DNA of 64,000 bases from Nitrobacter sp. Nb-311A (GCF_000152905.1 NZ_CH672417.1:373111-437110); one strand, 5' to 3'; numbered from the stretch's first letter, positions 27,823 to 38,048 are shown. Numbers and translations: made by a program. Notes: a model not told the origin generated them from the sequence alone.

Positions 27823-29052
27823 CTACAGCCCCAGCTTCTTCCTGCGCTGGCCGAGCGTGCGCAACCGCAGCGCATTGAGCTTGATGAAGCCGGCCGCGTC
27901 GCGATGATCGTAGGCCACCGCGCCTTCCTCGAAGGTGACGAGGTCCTGGTCGTACAGCGAGTACTTGCTGTCGCGGCCGACCAGGATGACGTTGCCCTTG
28001 TAGAGTTTCAGCCGCACCTGTCCGGTGACGTAGCGCTGACTCTGGTCGATCGCGGCCTGCAGCATCTCGCGCTCCGGCGAGAACCAGAAGCCGTTATAGA
28101 CCAGCTCGGCATATTTCGGCATCAGTTCATCCTTCAGATGCGCCGCGCCGCGATCGAGCGTGATCTGCTCGATGCCGCGATGGGCGACGAGAAGAATGGC
28201 GCCGCCGGGCGTCTCGTACATGCCGCGCGACTTCATGCCGACGAAACGGTTCTCGACCAGATCGAGCCGGCCGATGCCGTTGGCGCGGCCGAGTTCATTC
28301 AGCTTCGCGAGCAAGGTGGCGGGAGACATCTTGTTGCCGTCAATGGCGACGGCGTCGCCCTTGTCGAAATCGATCGTGATGCAGGTCGGCTGGTCCGGCG
28401 CGGCCTGCGGATCGATAGTGCGCGAATAGACGTAATCCGGCACTTCCTGAGCCGGGTCTTCCAGCACCTTGCCCTCGCTGGAGGCGTGCAGAAGGTTGGC
28501 GTCGACCGAGAACGGCGCCTCGCCGCGCTTGTCCTTGGCGATCGGGATCTGATGCTGCTCGGCGAATGCGATCAGTTGCTCTCGTGAACGCAAATCCCAC
28601 TCGCGCCACGGCGCGATGATGGTGATGTCGGGCTTCAGCGCATAATAGCCAAGCTCGAAACGAACCTGATCATTGCCCTTGCCTGTCGCGCCATGCGCGA
28701 CCGCGTCGGCGCCAACCTTCTCCGCGATTTCAATCTGCTTCTTCGCGATCAGCGGCCGCGCGATCGAGGTACCGAGCAGATACTGCCCCTCATAGACCGC
28801 ATTGGCGCGAAACATCGGGAAGACATAATCGCGAACGAACTCCTCGCGCAGATCCTCGATGAAGATGTTCGCATCCTTGATCCCGAGCAACTGCGCTTTC
28901 TTGCGCGCGGGTTCCAATTCCTCGCCCTGACCGAGGTCGGCGGTGAAGGTCACGACCTCGGCGTCGTAGGTGGTCTGCAACCATTTCAAAATAATCGAGG
29001 TATCGAGCCCGCCCGAATAGGCAAGCACGACCTTCTTCACCTTCTTGCTCAT
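27823..29052 (-). CDS. argG: Argininosuccinate synthase
   Basis: ATP-dependent ligase joining citrulline and aspartate in arginine synthesis; 409 residues. The ATP-binding P-loop is [18 protein letters not shown] near the N-terminus. Other family segments are [15 protein letters not shown] and [17 protein letters not shown]. It is monocistronic on the minus strand, convergent with the OmpA-family gene. Confidence 0.98.
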   Translation of the reverse strand: MSKKVKKVVLAYSGGLDTSIILKWLQTTYDAEVVTFTADLGQGEELEPARKKAQLLGIKDANIFIEDLREEFVRDYVFPMFRANAVYEGQYLLGTSIARPLIAKKQIEIAEKVGADAVAHGATGKGNDQVRFELGYYALKPDITIIAPWREWDLRSREQLIAFAEQHQIPIAKDKRGEAPFSVDANLLHASSEGKVLEDPAQEVPDYVYSRTIDPQAAPDQPTCITIDFDKGDAVAIDGNKMSPATLLAKLNELGRANGIGRLDLVENRFVGMKSRGMYETPGGAILLVAHRGIEQITLDRGAAHLKDELMPKYAELVYNGFWFSPEREMLQAAIDQSQRYVTGQVRLKLYKGNVILVGRDSKYSLYDQDLVTFEEGAVAYDHRDAAGFIKLNALRLRTLGQRRKKLGL

Positions 29053-29124
29053 GGAAATCCTGTGGAATAACGTGAATTCGGCGGGACTATAGGCGGAACC
29101 GAACCCCGCGCAAGGTCCGACCGC

Positions 29125-29913
29125 TCATACCGGCTTCTGCGGCGCGGGCGCCGCGCCGACATCGCGGCCTCGCCATCGCTGCCGCATGCGATAGCCCGGC
29201 CAGGCGAAGCGGGTCAACGCAGCATCGATCCCGGCGTCGCTCTTGCGGGTCGACGGCCATCGGTAGATGTAGCCGTGAACCAGCCATATCACTAGAAACG
29301 CCACCAGGCCCGCCGTCGCCACGTCGGTGAAGAAATGGCCGCCGAAGGCCATCCGCAGCACGCTGGTGACCGCGCCGAACGCGATCGCCCCCGCATAAGC
29401 CAACGGCCGCCATGCGGGCGGCGTCAGCGCCGCCGGCGCCAGGGTCCAGAACGCGGTCGCGCCCTCGCCGGAGAAGAAAGAGCAGTTTTTGCCGCACTCG
29501 CCGCGCGGATCCCACCACGGCATGAATTTCCATGGGCCGTTGAATTCCGTCACCATCACCGGCCGGGGCCGGCCCCAGTAGGTCTTGAACGTCAGGTTGG
29601 TCAGGATTCCCGCGCTGAACAGCATCGTGATCAGCAGAAACGCAACGGCCCGGCCGGACATCATCAGCGGACGATCCGGACGAAACATCTTGACGACCAG
29701 CGCGATGATCGCAGGAAGCGCAAACCCCCATGCAATCCACATCGCGGCATTGCGCGCGAACGAGGCGAGCGCATCGGACCCGAGCGGAAAGGCCTTGGTC
29801 GCGGGATCATAGAACAACGCCGCGAGGCGAAGATCGTATTCGGGATGGATCCCGAACACGAGCCCGATCACGAGCGCAAGTCCAAGCGCGATGATAAATC
29901 CGGCGCGGTTCAT
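29125..29913 (-). CDS. PAP2-family membrane phosphatase
   Basis: A 262-residue integral membrane protein with about six helices and the three acid-phosphatase motifs: KTYWGRPRP, SGEGAT in the position of PSGH (so the histidine of motif 2 is replaced by Glu), and RMAFGGHFFTDV. The family hydrolyses lipid phosphates such as undecaprenyl pyrophosphate, phosphatidylglycerol phosphate or lipid A phosphate at the periplasmic face. The altered second motif resembles LpxE/F-like members. The substrate is unassigned. Confidence 0.8.
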   Translation of the reverse strand: MNRAGFIIALGLALVIGLVFGIHPEYDLRLAALFYDPATKAFPLGSDALASFARNAAMWIAWGFALPAIIALVVKMFRPDRPLMMSGRAVAFLLITMLFSAGILTNLTFKTYWGRPRPVMVTEFNGPWKFMPWWDPRGECGKNCSFFSGEGATAFWTLAPAALTPPAWRPLAYAGAIAFGAVTSVLRMAFGGHFFTDVATAGLVAFLVIWLVHGYIYRWPSTRKSDAGIDAALTRFAWPGYRMRQRWRGRDVGAAPAPQKPV

Positions 29914-29925
29914 GAGGCGCGGTTT

Positions 29926-30048
29926 AGAACATGATCGCGACCCGAAGGGCCGTGCCAGCGCAAAGTGGAAACCGGCTTTCGGACAAGATCATGCTCGATC
30001 AAAATTAAGGTTGGAGTCTGATTCAACGCGGTCGAGACAGAGTCTAGC
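29926..30048. repeat. Family-1 dispersed palindromic repeat
   Basis: Runs from agaacatgatcgcgacccg through gcaaagtggaaaccgg to aagatcatgctc, then the second hairpin gagtctgattcaac / gagacagagtct. It is the same element as at 14713, but the first loop carries an extra segment (gaagggccgtgccagcgc), also present at 31935-32055. Confidence 0.85.
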
Positions 30049-30083
30049 CGACAGCAGCAGGCATGAAAAGGCCGAGGGATCGC

Positions 30084-30560
30084 TCAAGCCTGCGAGGGCG
30101 GATCGGGAAGCTGCGTATGGCGCCGCGCTTCACGCCACACGCCGGCATTGCGCCCGGCAATCAGCCAATAGATGAAGCCGGCGACGACGCCTGCTCCGGT
30201 CATGATTTCGAGGTGACGGCGGACGATGCCGTCAAACCGCATGGTCCCGGGGTCGAACGGAATCAGGCCGAGATAACAGGCCGCACCGCACATCGCGCCG
30301 CCGGCGGCGTAGGCCAGTACGCTCCGGATCGACAAGGATTCGGTGAGAAGGACCACAATCATCGCCGGCAGCAGCGCAAAGCCGCTCATGAAGATGAAGC
30401 CGAATCCGAGAGCGATGTCCAGCGTATCGGGGTCGGGCGGCGCGACGTCGAGATGGCTGAACTCGGGATACAGCAACGCCACCACAATGATCGTCCCCGC
30501 AACGAGGCAAGCCGCCAGGAGTCCGAACAGGATCGCGAACAGCCGGCCGATCAGCGCCAT
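30084..30560 (-). CDS. Small integral membrane protein
   Basis: A 158-residue protein with four predicted transmembrane helices (starting MALIGRLFAILFGLLAACLV) and a cytosolic basic C-terminus (EARRHTQLPDPP). The Asp/Pro-rich loop VAPPDPDTLD sits between helices 1 and 2. I do not recognise the family. It lies 36 bp downstream of rlmN and is probably co-transcribed with it. Confidence 0.65.
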   Translation of the reverse strand: MALIGRLFAILFGLLAACLVAGTIIVVALLYPEFSHLDVAPPDPDTLDIALGFGFIFMSGFALLPAMIVVLLTESLSIRSVLAYAAGGAMCGAACYLGLIPFDPGTMRFDGIVRRHLEIMTGAGVVAGFIYWLIAGRNAGVWREARRHTQLPDPPSQA

Positions 30561-30596
30561 GACTGCGATCCATCCACGATGACGGTCGTCATCTCC

Positions 30597-31868
30597 TCAA
30601 TCCGTCATCGCCATCGCGCGCAACGCCTGACGCTCACGAGCCGACAGCTTCTCGGTTTCGGACTTGAGTTGCCCGCAGGCGGCCAGAATGTCGCGGCCGC
30701 GCGGCGTGCGCACCGGGGAGGAGTAACCGGCGTTGAAAACGTATTCGGAAAATTTCTCGATCTGATCCCAGTCGGAGCATTCATAGCGCGTGCCCGGCCA
30801 CGGATTGAATGGGATCAGGTTGATCTTGGCGTGGATGCCCTTGAGCAGCTTCACCAGCCGCTTGGCGTCCTCGAGCGAATCGTTGACGCCCTTGAGCATC
30901 ACGTATTCGAACGTGATCCGTTTTGCGTTGGAGGCCGCCGGATAATCCCGGCAGGCCTGCATCAGCTCGGCGATCGGATATTTGCGGTTCAACGGCACCA
31001 GTTCGTTGCGCAATTCATCGCGCACCGCATGCAGCGAGATCGCGAGCATGACGCCGATCTCCTCGCCGGCGCGAACGATGTTCGGAACCACACCGGACGT
31101 CGACAACGTGATACGACGCTTCGAGATGCCGATGCCTTCGTTGTCGGCGACGATCAAAAGCCCGTCGCGAACCGCGTCGAAATTGTAAAGCGGCTCACCC
31201 ATCCCCATCATCACGATGTTGGTGACAAGGCGATTGCCATGCGGCGTCTCGCGGTCGGCCCAGTCGTTCAAACGATCGCGCGCGACCATGATCTGGCCGA
31301 CGATCTCGCCCGCCGTGAGATTGCGCACCAGGCGCTGGGTGCCGGTGTGGCAAAAGGAACAGTTCAGCGTGCAGCCGACCTGGGATGATATGCACAACGT
31401 ACCGCGGTCGGTCTCGGGAATGTAGACGCATTCGACTTCGTGCGGTTTTTCAAGATCGTTACCGCTCGGCAGCCGCAGCAGCCATTTGCGTGTTCCATCG
31501 CTGGAAATCTGTTCGGCGACCACTTCGGGGCGATCGACCGTGACGTGCTTTTCAAGCTCAGTATGCATGTCTTTCGACACGCTCGTCATCTCGGAGAAAC
31601 TTTGAGCCCCGCGGACATACATCCAGTGCCAGAGCTGCTGCACCCGCATCCTGCGTTGCTCCCGCGGGACGCCGATAGCGGCGAGCCGCTCGGCAATCTC
31701 CGCGCGCGACAAGCCGATCAGCGAAGGCTTCGCCGGCGGCACATAGGTTGCAAGCGCGATTTTCTCAAGGAGGGCGCCGCCGTCCGCCGTTCCGGACGCA
31801 GCCGTCCTGTTCGCCGCGACGGCTGTCTCGATCGATATGGTGCTCAGGTTGCCGGACGTCTCAGTCAT
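30597..31868 (-). CDS. rlmN: Dual-specificity 23S rRNA/tRNA adenine C2-methyltransferase RlmN
   Basis: Radical-SAM enzyme making m2A2503 in 23S rRNA and m2A37 in tRNAs; 423 residues from the chosen start. The radical-SAM triad is CTLNCSFC (CxxxCxxC), next to [19 protein letters not shown]. Other segments are [13 protein letters not shown] and [14 protein letters not shown]. The frame is open to 32183. ATG 31868 (MTETSGN) fits the family; ATG 31880, four codons earlier, is closer to a GGAAAG and is an alternative. Confidence 0.95.
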   Translation of the reverse strand: MTETSGNLSTISIETAVAANRTAASGTADGGALLEKIALATYVPPAKPSLIGLSRAEIAERLAAIGVPREQRRMRVQQLWHWMYVRGAQSFSEMTSVSKDMHTELEKHVTVDRPEVVAEQISSDGTRKWLLRLPSGNDLEKPHEVECVYIPETDRGTLCISSQVGCTLNCSFCHTGTQRLVRNLTAGEIVGQIMVARDRLNDWADRETPHGNRLVTNIVMMGMGEPLYNFDAVRDGLLIVADNEGIGISKRRITLSTSGVVPNIVRAGEEIGVMLAISLHAVRDELRNELVPLNRKYPIAELMQACRDYPAASNAKRITFEYVMLKGVNDSLEDAKRLVKLLKGIHAKINLIPFNPWPGTRYECSDWDQIEKFSEYVFNAGYSSPVRTPRGRDILAACGQLKSETEKLSARERQALRAMAMTD

Positions 31869-31934
31869 GCAGCATGACATAGGCTTTCCAGCGCCCGCTG
31901 AAAAGCCGGTAAACGCGGCAAAGGCAGCGATGGG

Positions 31935-32055
31935 GTTCTGACTCAACTGGGTTGAACCAGACCTCATCCCATTCTTTCGACTGAGCGCGATCTTATTCCC
32001 GAAACCGGTTTCCACTTTGCGCTGGCGCGACCCTTCGGATCGGGATCGTGCTCTA
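31935..32055. repeat. Family-1 dispersed palindromic repeat, inverted copy
   Basis: Reads tctgactcaactgggttgaacc, then gaaaccggtttccactttgc and cccttcggatcgggatcgtgctctag, the reverse complement of the arrangement at 29926-30048. It reaches to the 3' end of the IalB-like gene. Confidence 0.8.
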
Positions 32056-32601
32056 GCGCTTGCAATCCTGCGCGACCCTGTCCAGCGCCTGGGACAGTCC
32101 CTTGAGGGAAAACACATCCGTGGTTTGCGTCCCCCTCGACGACACGCCCTTGACAGTCGCTTCAGAGCCCTTGCGCATGGCATCGATCAGCCGATCCTCA
32201 TCGGCGGCATTCTTGATCCAGATGCCGTCACCCTGGGTGTACATCGCGTAGCTCGTACCGCCGACCTCGAGCGTGGCTTCCGAACCCGACTTGAGCGGAT
32301 AACCCATCGTGACCGACACTTCGTTCGTCACTTTTTCCGCCGGCCGGGTCGAAACGAAGGCGTAGGCCGGATCGCGCGGTCGATTCGGCGGATTGGTCTT
32401 TGACGAGGTCGGCGTGGCGAGAGCAAAGCAAACCTTCTTGCCATTAGGCGACGCTGTGTACGCTCCCCATGCGCCGAACTGTCCGAGCAATGTCGGCTCC
32501 GAACTGCCGGCTGTCGGTGCGCTGAATGCGGGAGCAACACCGAGCCCACCTGCGAGCAGACTTCCCACCAGAACTGTCAGCAATTGCCGCATAGATATCA
32601 T
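32053..32601 (-). CDS. Invasion-associated locus B (IalB)-family exported protein
   Basis: A 182-residue periplasmic protein with a signal peptide ([19 protein letters not shown]..., cleavage near AFSAP). The IalB-type domain includes [20 protein letters not shown] and ends [16 protein letters not shown], giving the two conserved cysteines. The ATG at 32601 has GGGCGAG upstream. The family is widespread in Rhizobiales; its molecular role is not settled. Confidence 0.85.
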   Translation of the reverse strand: MISMRQLLTVLVGSLLAGGLGVAPAFSAPTAGSSEPTLLGQFGAWGAYTASPNGKKVCFALATPTSSKTNPPNRPRDPAYAFVSTRPAEKVTNEVSVTMGYPLKSGSEATLEVGGTSYAMYTQGDGIWIKNAADEDRLIDAMRKGSEATVKGVSSRGTQTTDVFSLKGLSQALDRVAQDCKR

Positions 32602-32856
32602 CAATTCTCGCCCTTCATCGTTTGTGGCTGGAAGATGGCTTGACGTGCGCGGATCACACGTCATCGGGAATAGCTGGAAACGCCTGATTTGTGAAGGCGG
32701 CCCATCCTTGCGGCTTGCGTCACGATTCGCAAGCGCTCCATCTCATTCGGCCGCAGCAATGAAGTCGCGGCTGCCGCGTCGGAGTCAGGCGCCGAGCGAT
32801 CGCGACGTGATCACGCCTCTGCAATAAAGCGCGAGAATCAACATTGCTTGAGGCGC

Positions 32857-33237
32857 TTATGCCACTTCGTTCTCTATTCCGCGCTTCAGTGCCGCGCGCG
32901 CAGCCTCGCGATGCTCGGGTGTGATATGGGCAGCCACAATCCTGATCGCCGTCGCAAGCACCGCGGCGTCGTCGGTGAAACCGAGCACCGGCAGCATGTC
33001 GGGAACAAAATCGAGCGGCAGGATGAAATAAGCGATGGCGCCGAGCAGCGACGCTTGCACATGACGCGGTGTCTGCTTGTCGAACGCGCAGTAGTAGGCG
33101 GCCAACAGGTCCTCGGCGAACGGCAGGTTAGCAACGACGCGTTTCAGCTTGCCCCAGAACCGCCGGCGCACGCTGTCCCGGTCCTGCGCCAGCCGATCGG
33201 CCGGCTCAAATCCCACACTGTGTTTCGATGCCATCAT
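32857..33237 (-). CDS. DUF1232 (YkvA-like) protein
   Basis: A 126-residue protein with the DUF1232 signature: DKQTPRHVQASLLGAIAYFI followed by LPLDFVPDMLPVLGFTDDAAVL. It has one or two hydrophobic segments and is probably membrane-associated. The family is widespread, without an established biochemical function. AGGA precedes the tandem ATG. Confidence 0.85.
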   Translation of the reverse strand: MMASKHSVGFEPADRLAQDRDSVRRRFWGKLKRVVANLPFAEDLLAAYYCAFDKQTPRHVQASLLGAIAYFILPLDFVPDMLPVLGFTDDAAVLATAIRIVAAHITPEHREAARAALKRGIENEVA

Positions 33238-33338
33238 CGGGTTCCTGAAATGTCATGGCGATCCGTCGAGTTCACCACCTACCACTTGGGAACTCTGTTT
33301 CTCCGCTGCAAGTTTTCCGCTACAACGACATGGCTCGT

Positions 33339-33644
33339 TCAGATCACGCCGAACTGTCTCGCGATAGCGTTCATCGCCTCCGCGAGCTTGATGTCGCGCT
33401 CGGTGACGCCGCCGGCATCGTGGGTCGCGAGCACGACCTCCACCGTCCTGTAGACATTGCGCCACTCCGGATGGTGATCGCTCTTTTCAGCAACCAGTGC
33501 GACACGCGCCATGAAGCCGAAAGCCTCGTTGAAATCCCGGAAGGTAAAGGTACGCGCAATGGCCTCGCGGCCCGCGACCTCGGACCAACCGGACAGCTCA
33601 TTGACCGCTGCGCTGCGCGCCTCCCTCGATAGTCGCTCTGACAT
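33339..33644 (-). CDS. phhB: 4a-hydroxytetrahydrobiopterin dehydratase
   Basis: Pterin-4a-carbinolamine dehydratase, 101 residues, recycling the pterin cofactor of aromatic amino-acid hydroxylases. The conserved core is [18 protein letters not shown], then [19 protein letters not shown] (catalytic His pair) and [14 protein letters not shown]. The start at 33644 has GGAGAC upstream. No phenylalanine hydroxylase is visible nearby. Confidence 0.92.
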   Translation of the reverse strand: MSERLSREARSAAVNELSGWSEVAGREAIARTFTFRDFNEAFGFMARVALVAEKSDHHPEWRNVYRTVEVVLATHDAGGVTERDIKLAEAMNAIARQFGVI

Positions 33645-34063
33645 GTTCGTCTCCTTCACAAACTGGCTTTCGATGCTCCCAGGGCTTGGCTTCAGATTGA
33701 CGCGTTTTCCCGGCGAACCATACGTGCGAAAAATCCCGCGGAACATTGCCTCACGGCGGGATGAAGCATATAAGAGGTATCACGGATGTATCTTAGCAGG
33801 GGAGCAAGTGGCGATCCCCGCCGCCGGAACAGCGTGTCGTAAAGCGCCCTTGTTGCAATAAGGCCCCCTTGGGGAAGCACCTATTTGGCACCATCTGCCG
33901 ATGTGTCCCTGATGGTGATTCAAGGATCTTCCTGGCGAGAAAGATTGTTTATGTATACGACCTATATACGAGAATGGTATCGCGGAACCGTAGACGCGCC
34001 TATGCCGAGGTTCCCCGCCGCTGCTGATCGCGCTCCTGTTCCTGCCTTCGCGGAGTCTTCGAG
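33645..34063. other. Divergent promoter region between phhB and fdxA
   Basis: About 420 bp with no supported gene. Several short open frames exist but lack ribosome-binding sites and recognisable content. A decayed piece of the family-2 repeat (gacgcgttttcccggcgaacc) lies near 33697. Confidence 0.5.
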
Positions 34064-34402
34064 ATGACCTTCGTTGTCACCGAAAATTGTATCAAATGCA
34101 AATACATGGATTGTGTGGAGGTATGTCCCGTCGACTGCTTCTACGAAGGCGACAATATGCTCGTCATCAATCCTGATGAGTGCATCGACTGCGGCGTGTG
34201 CGAGCCGGAATGTCCGGCCGAAGCCATCAAGCCCGACTCCGAGCCGGACCTTGAAAACTGGCTCAAGCTGAACGCCGAATATGCCGCAGTCTGGCCGAAC
34301 ATTACCATCAAGCGCGATGCTCCCGCCGACGCGAAAACCTTCGATGGCGTTGCCGGCAAGCTGGAGCAGTATTTTTCGGCGAATCCCGGTCAAGGCGACT
34401 GA
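34064..34402 (+). CDS. fdxA: Ferredoxin FdxA, 7Fe-8S type
   Basis: A 112-residue ferredoxin with a [3Fe-4S] site and a [4Fe-4S] site: [18 protein letters not shown] and [16 protein letters not shown]. The long C-terminal helix ([18 protein letters not shown]) is typical of the alphaproteobacterial FdxA type. Cytosolic electron carrier; the partner is unknown. Confidence 0.94.
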   Translation: MTFVVTENCIKCKYMDCVEVCPVDCFYEGDNMLVINPDECIDCGVCEPECPAEAIKPDSEPDLENWLKLNAEYAAVWPNITIKRDAPADAKTFDGVAGKLEQYFSANPGQGD

Positions 34403-34477
34403 GCGAACGCACACAGCGCCTTCGCTATTGCATGCCCCCCGAGACGTCAGGGTAACCTGCATCCGAACGAAGGGCTC

Positions 34478-34849
34478 ATGACGCGGCTTGCGGCCAAAAA
34501 CATCAACGTGAAGCGAGCCTATGAGGCTCCCGCTACCAACGATGGCACGCGGATACTGGTTGATCGCCTATGGCCCAGGGGCCTCCGCAAAACGGACGCC
34601 GCAATCGACCGATGGATAAAGGACATCGCGCCCAGCACCGGGCTGCGCAAGTGGTTCGGGCATGATCCCGCCCGCTGGCAGGAATTTCGGCAGCGATATG
34701 CGGATGAGATTCAGGAGCATGCGGACGCGCTCGACGAGTTGCGGACCTGCGCGCGAGCGGGCCGGATCACGCTGGTTTTTGCGGCCCATGATGAAACACA
34801 TAACAATGCGGTCGTCCTGAGAGACGTGCTTCTGGGCCGCGCCAGTTAG
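34478..34849 (+). CDS. DUF488 family protein (YeaO-like)
   Basis: A 123-residue cytosolic protein with the family hallmarks VKRAYEAPATNDGTRILVDR and LWPRGLRK, WIKDIAPSTGLRKWFGHDP and LVFAAHDETHNNAVVLRD. AAGGGC precedes the ATG. The function of the family is not established. It is convergent with htpG. Confidence 0.88.
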   Translation: MTRLAAKNINVKRAYEAPATNDGTRILVDRLWPRGLRKTDAAIDRWIKDIAPSTGLRKWFGHDPARWQEFRQRYADEIQEHADALDELRTCARAGRITLVFAAHDETHNNAVVLRDVLLGRAS

Positions 34850-34867
34850 AACCTCTCCTTTTGCGCA

Positions 34868-36778
34868 TCAATCGCCCGCCGCGGCCGAGCGGCGCAGTCC
34901 CCGCTCGACGAGACGGGCAAGACGCTTGGAAAACTCAAGCGCATCGCTGGGGCGGTCTCCATCGAGGACGCGCGCATCGTCGAGCAGCATGCGCGCGGCG
35001 TCCTCCTTGAACTCGCTATCACCTTCCCCGAGCGCCGCCAGCGAAGCGATCAACGGATGCCGAGGGTTCACTTCGAGCACCGGCTTGGATGCACCGGCCA
35101 ATTGTCCGACGCCGACAAGAATTTTTTCCAGTTGCCGATCGGGTCCGGATTCGGCTGCGATGAGGCAAACCGGGCTATCGGTGAGGCGCTCCGACGAGCG
35201 AACGTCCGAGACCAGGTCCGCTAGCGTTGTCTTGAGGAAGGAAAGAAATTCCGCGACATCAGCGCTGACGTCCTGCGAAGGCTCAGTGCTCGCGTCGAGG
35301 CGCGGGATGGCCGTCAAATCCGCCGCTCCCTGCGTCACGGATTTGAATGGCTTTCCCTCAAAGCTCGGTCCGGACGTGACCCAGAAGCTGTCGACCGGAT
35401 CGGACAGCAGGAGAACCTCCACGCCGCGAGCGCGAAAACCTTCCAGATGGGGCGAGGCTTCGAGACGCGCGGCATCCTGCCCGGCGAGGTAGTAGATCGA
35501 GGTCTGATTTTCCTTCAGGGCGCCGACATAATCCTTAAGGCTCCGCAACGATCCGGCTGTTGTCTTGAAGCGGGAGAGCCCGAGGATGGTGTCGCGCCGG
35601 TCGGCGGCATCGTAGATGCCCTCCTTGAACATCGGGCCGAAGGCCTCCCAGACTTTCCCGTAGGCCTGCGCATCCTTGTCCGCGAGTTTCTCAAGCTCGC
35701 TGAGGATACGGCCGGTGATGCTTTTCTTGATTGCAGCCAGGATCGGGCTTTCCTGAATCATTTCGCGCGAGATATTGAGCGGAAGGTCCGCCGAGTCGAC
35801 GACACCGCGCACGAACCGCAGATAGCGGGGCAGCAGATCGGCATCCTCGGTGATGAAGACCCGCCTCACATAAAGCTTGAGCTGATGCTTCTTGTCCGGC
35901 TCGAACAGATCGAAAGGCCGGGTTTGCGGTACGAACAGGAGCGAGGTGAATTCCTGTCGTCCCTCGGCGCGGAAATGCACCGTCAGCGCGGGCTCATCGA
36001 ACTGGCCTGCGACGCTGCGGTAGAAATCGGCGTATTCGGAAGTGCTGATCTCGCCGCGCGGCTTGGTCCAGAGCGCGGCGCCATCGGCAATCTCGGTCAA
36101 ATCCGCTCCCGGTTTCTCGGCGAGCGCGATCGGGACCGGCACATGACCGGATTGCTCCCTGATCATTTGTTCGAGCTTGAACCGCTCGGTGTATCCCTTG
36201 GCGTCTTCGGTCAGATGAAGCGTCACCCGGGTTCCTCTCGCGGGGGCTTCGTTCTCTTCCACTGGCGTGACCGTGAATGTCCCCTTCCCGTCCGATGACC
36301 AGCGCCACGCCTCCTTGGCGCCCGCACGCCGTGAGATCACATCGACCTGATCCGCCACCATGAAAGCCGAGTAGAAGCCGACCCCGAACTGACCGATCAG
36401 GGTAACGCCGTCGCCCGACTCCGCGGCCTGAGCCTGCTCGATGAAAGCCTTGGTGCCCGACCGGGCGATCGTTCCCAGCGCATCGACCATCTCGTCCCGG
36501 CTCATGCCGATGCCGTTGTCCTCAACCGTCAGGCGCTGCCGCTCCGCATCGATGGTGATGGAAATCTGCGGCCTGGTCTGGTCCCCCAGCAATGCAGGAT
36601 CGCTGATCGCTTCATAGCGCAGACGCTCGCAGGCGTCCGCCGCGTTCGAAATCAACTCTCGCAAGAACACGTCCTTGTCGGAATAAACCGAATGCACCAT
36701 CATCTGGAGCAGCTTGGCCACATCCGCTTCAAACACCCGGCTCTCGGCCGCGCCATCCCTGTCGATTGTCGAAGTCAT
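34868..36778 (-). CDS. htpG: Chaperone protein HtpG (Hsp90)
   Basis: Cytosolic ATP-dependent chaperone, 636 residues. The GHKL ATPase domain carries ELISNAADACERLRYEA, VEDNGIGMSRDEMVDALGTI and GQFGVGFYSAFMVADQV. The middle domain has RRVFITEDADLLPRYLRFV followed by RGVVDS and LPLNISREMIQ. The C-terminal dimerisation region is complete. No heat-shock promoter element could be assigned with confidence. Confidence 0.97.
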   Translation of the reverse strand: MTSTIDRDGAAESRVFEADVAKLLQMMVHSVYSDKDVFLRELISNAADACERLRYEAISDPALLGDQTRPQISITIDAERQRLTVEDNGIGMSRDEMVDALGTIARSGTKAFIEQAQAAESGDGVTLIGQFGVGFYSAFMVADQVDVISRRAGAKEAWRWSSDGKGTFTVTPVEENEAPARGTRVTLHLTEDAKGYTERFKLEQMIREQSGHVPVPIALAEKPGADLTEIADGAALWTKPRGEISTSEYADFYRSVAGQFDEPALTVHFRAEGRQEFTSLLFVPQTRPFDLFEPDKKHQLKLYVRRVFITEDADLLPRYLRFVRGVVDSADLPLNISREMIQESPILAAIKKSITGRILSELEKLADKDAQAYGKVWEAFGPMFKEGIYDAADRRDTILGLSRFKTTAGSLRSLKDYVGALKENQTSIYYLAGQDAARLEASPHLEGFRARGVEVLLLSDPVDSFWVTSGPSFEGKPFKSVTQGAADLTAIPRLDASTEPSQDVSADVAEFLSFLKTTLADLVSDVRSSERLTDSPVCLIAAESGPDRQLEKILVGVGQLAGASKPVLEVNPRHPLIASLAALGEGDSEFKEDAARMLLDDARVLDGDRPSDALEFSKRLARLVERGLRRSAAAGD

Positions 36779-36884
36779 ATCGCTTTACCCTTGGTCAGCT
36801 TGACGCAGAAAATCAGTGTGATTCAGAAGTTTGCCTTGTTGCCTCCGCGGATCCGGTCAAGCGAACTGCTGAATCCCCTTCACA

Positions 36885-36998
36885 CGATACTCGAATCTTT
36901 CCGCTTCTGGTTGAATCAGAAGTAGGGCTTTCAGATTTTGATTTGATACGTTTTCTTCACGCGACCCGGTATCCACTTCGCTCGAAAACGCTCCAAAG
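36885..36998. repeat. Family-2 dispersed palindromic repeat, inverted copy
   Basis: Hairpin ttccgcttctgg / tcagaagtag, then ttttgatttgatacgttttc and cggtatccacttcgctcg and aaaacgctcc. This is the reverse orientation of the elements at 13500 and 17041. Confidence 0.8.
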
Positions 36999-37002
36999 TT
37001 CC

Positions 37003-37078
37003 GGTGTCCCCTTGATTACGAAATCCGCATCATTAAGGGTTTGCAAAGAACACATGCGGACCCTGGAACCGGGACACC
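37003..37078. repeat. Family-4 palindromic repeat
   Basis: Reads ccccttgattacgaaatccg ... ccctggaaccgggacacc, similar in layout to 21171-21240 (cttttgattccgaagttcgc ... gagccgggacac). The two copies share the flanking layout but have diverged in the arms. Confidence 0.5.
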
Positions 37079-37271
37079 AGCGCGGGATCATATAGAAAAT
37101 ATGCGGGCCTCATTCCAGTACGTCGCGCGTTGCGCTTGGCTCTCACTCTATTAGTCAAACGGCGGGGGTCGGACCCTATCCAGCCCCCTCCGATCGCCAA
37201 CGGGAGTAAAACTCCGTCAGCGGATGTTCGGAAAGCTTGTGTCCATCGTCACCTCGACGCTGGCTGGTCAG

Positions 37272-37288
37272 TTTAGAACAAACCTAAT
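37272..37288 (+). promoter_or_regulatory. Candidate Irr/ICE-type iron-control site
   Basis: TTTAGAACAAACCTAAT is an imperfect palindrome resembling the iron-control elements bound by the haem-responsive regulator Irr in Rhizobiales. It lies about 90 bp upstream of the PepSY gene. The assignment rests on motif resemblance and on the iron-uptake context; I recall the consensus only approximately. Confidence 0.4.
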
Positions 37289-37375
37289 TTCGTCCTGTAG
37301 CAAAGCGAGATCGGCTTCGCTAAACAATTTTGCAGCTTTTGGATTTGCAGACATTCTGGCCCGGCAACGAGATAA

Positions 37376-38038
37376 ATGGATAATCCGGATAGATTGACCG
37401 TCGGCGGCGACGAACTCTGGCAGAGAAAAAAGCGTCGCGCCTTCCTTATCAATCAGCTTTACCAGTGGCATTGGATCAGCTCGGGCCTCTGTTTGATCGG
37501 TATGCTGCTGTTCGCCCTTACCGGAATTACGTTGAACAATGCCGGTCAAATCGAATCCAAGCCCGCGGTCTTGATGCGTCAAGCGCAATTGCCGCAAGCT
37601 CTGATCGCCGACCTGAAGTCCGACCCAAGCAGCACCAAGGCGGCTCTGCCGCCGAGCATCCGCGATTGGTTGCAGCGCGAGGTCGGCGTCAACACCGCCG
37701 GACATGACACGGAATGGTCGCCCGATGAGGTCTATGTCGCCCTGCCTCAGCCTGGCGGCGATGCATGGCTTAGCATCCAGCGCGACGATGGTGCGGTATC
37801 GTATGAGGTCACCAAACGCGGTTGGATCGCCTATCTCAATGATTTGCACAAGGGCCGCCACACCGGCAAGGCGTGGAGCTGGTTCATCGACGTGTTCGCG
37901 GGTGCCGCGGTCATCTTCTGCCTGACCGGCCTGTTGCTTCTGCAGTTGCATGCCAAACGGCGCCCGGCCACCTGGCCCGTTGTGGCCACGGGACTGATTA
38001 TTCCGACCCTGCTCGTTGTTTTTCTTATTCATAGCTAG
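37376..38038 (+). CDS. PepSY-associated transmembrane protein
   Basis: A 220-residue inner-membrane protein of the PepSY-associated TM helix family. It has an N-terminal helix in WHWISSGLCLIGMLLFAL, a periplasmic domain of about 100 residues (SPDEVYVALPQPGGDAWLSI), then HKGRHTGKAWSWFIDVFAG leading into two more helices. The conserved His residues (WHW, LHKGRH) are haem-ligand candidates. Related proteins act as inner-membrane electron conduits or ferric reductases. It opens the operon with DUF2271, DUF4198 and apbE, 10 bp before the DUF2271 gene. Confidence 0.85.
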   Translation: MDNPDRLTVGGDELWQRKKRRAFLINQLYQWHWISSGLCLIGMLLFALTGITLNNAGQIESKPAVLMRQAQLPQALIADLKSDPSSTKAALPPSIRDWLQREVGVNTAGHDTEWSPDEVYVALPQPGGDAWLSIQRDDGAVSYEVTKRGWIAYLNDLHKGRHTGKAWSWFIDVFAGAAVIFCLTGLLLLQLHAKRRPATWPVVATGLIIPTLLVVFLIHS

Positions 38039-38048
38039 AAGGTAAACA

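Larger units (their letters stand above)
36779..37375. other. Repeat-rich interval upstream of the PepSY operon
   Basis: About 600 bp between the divergent htpG and PepSY genes, with no supported gene. It contains an inverted family-2 repeat (36885-36998), a family-4 relative (37003-37078) and an ICE-like palindrome (37272-37288) before the PepSY operon. Confidence 0.7.
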
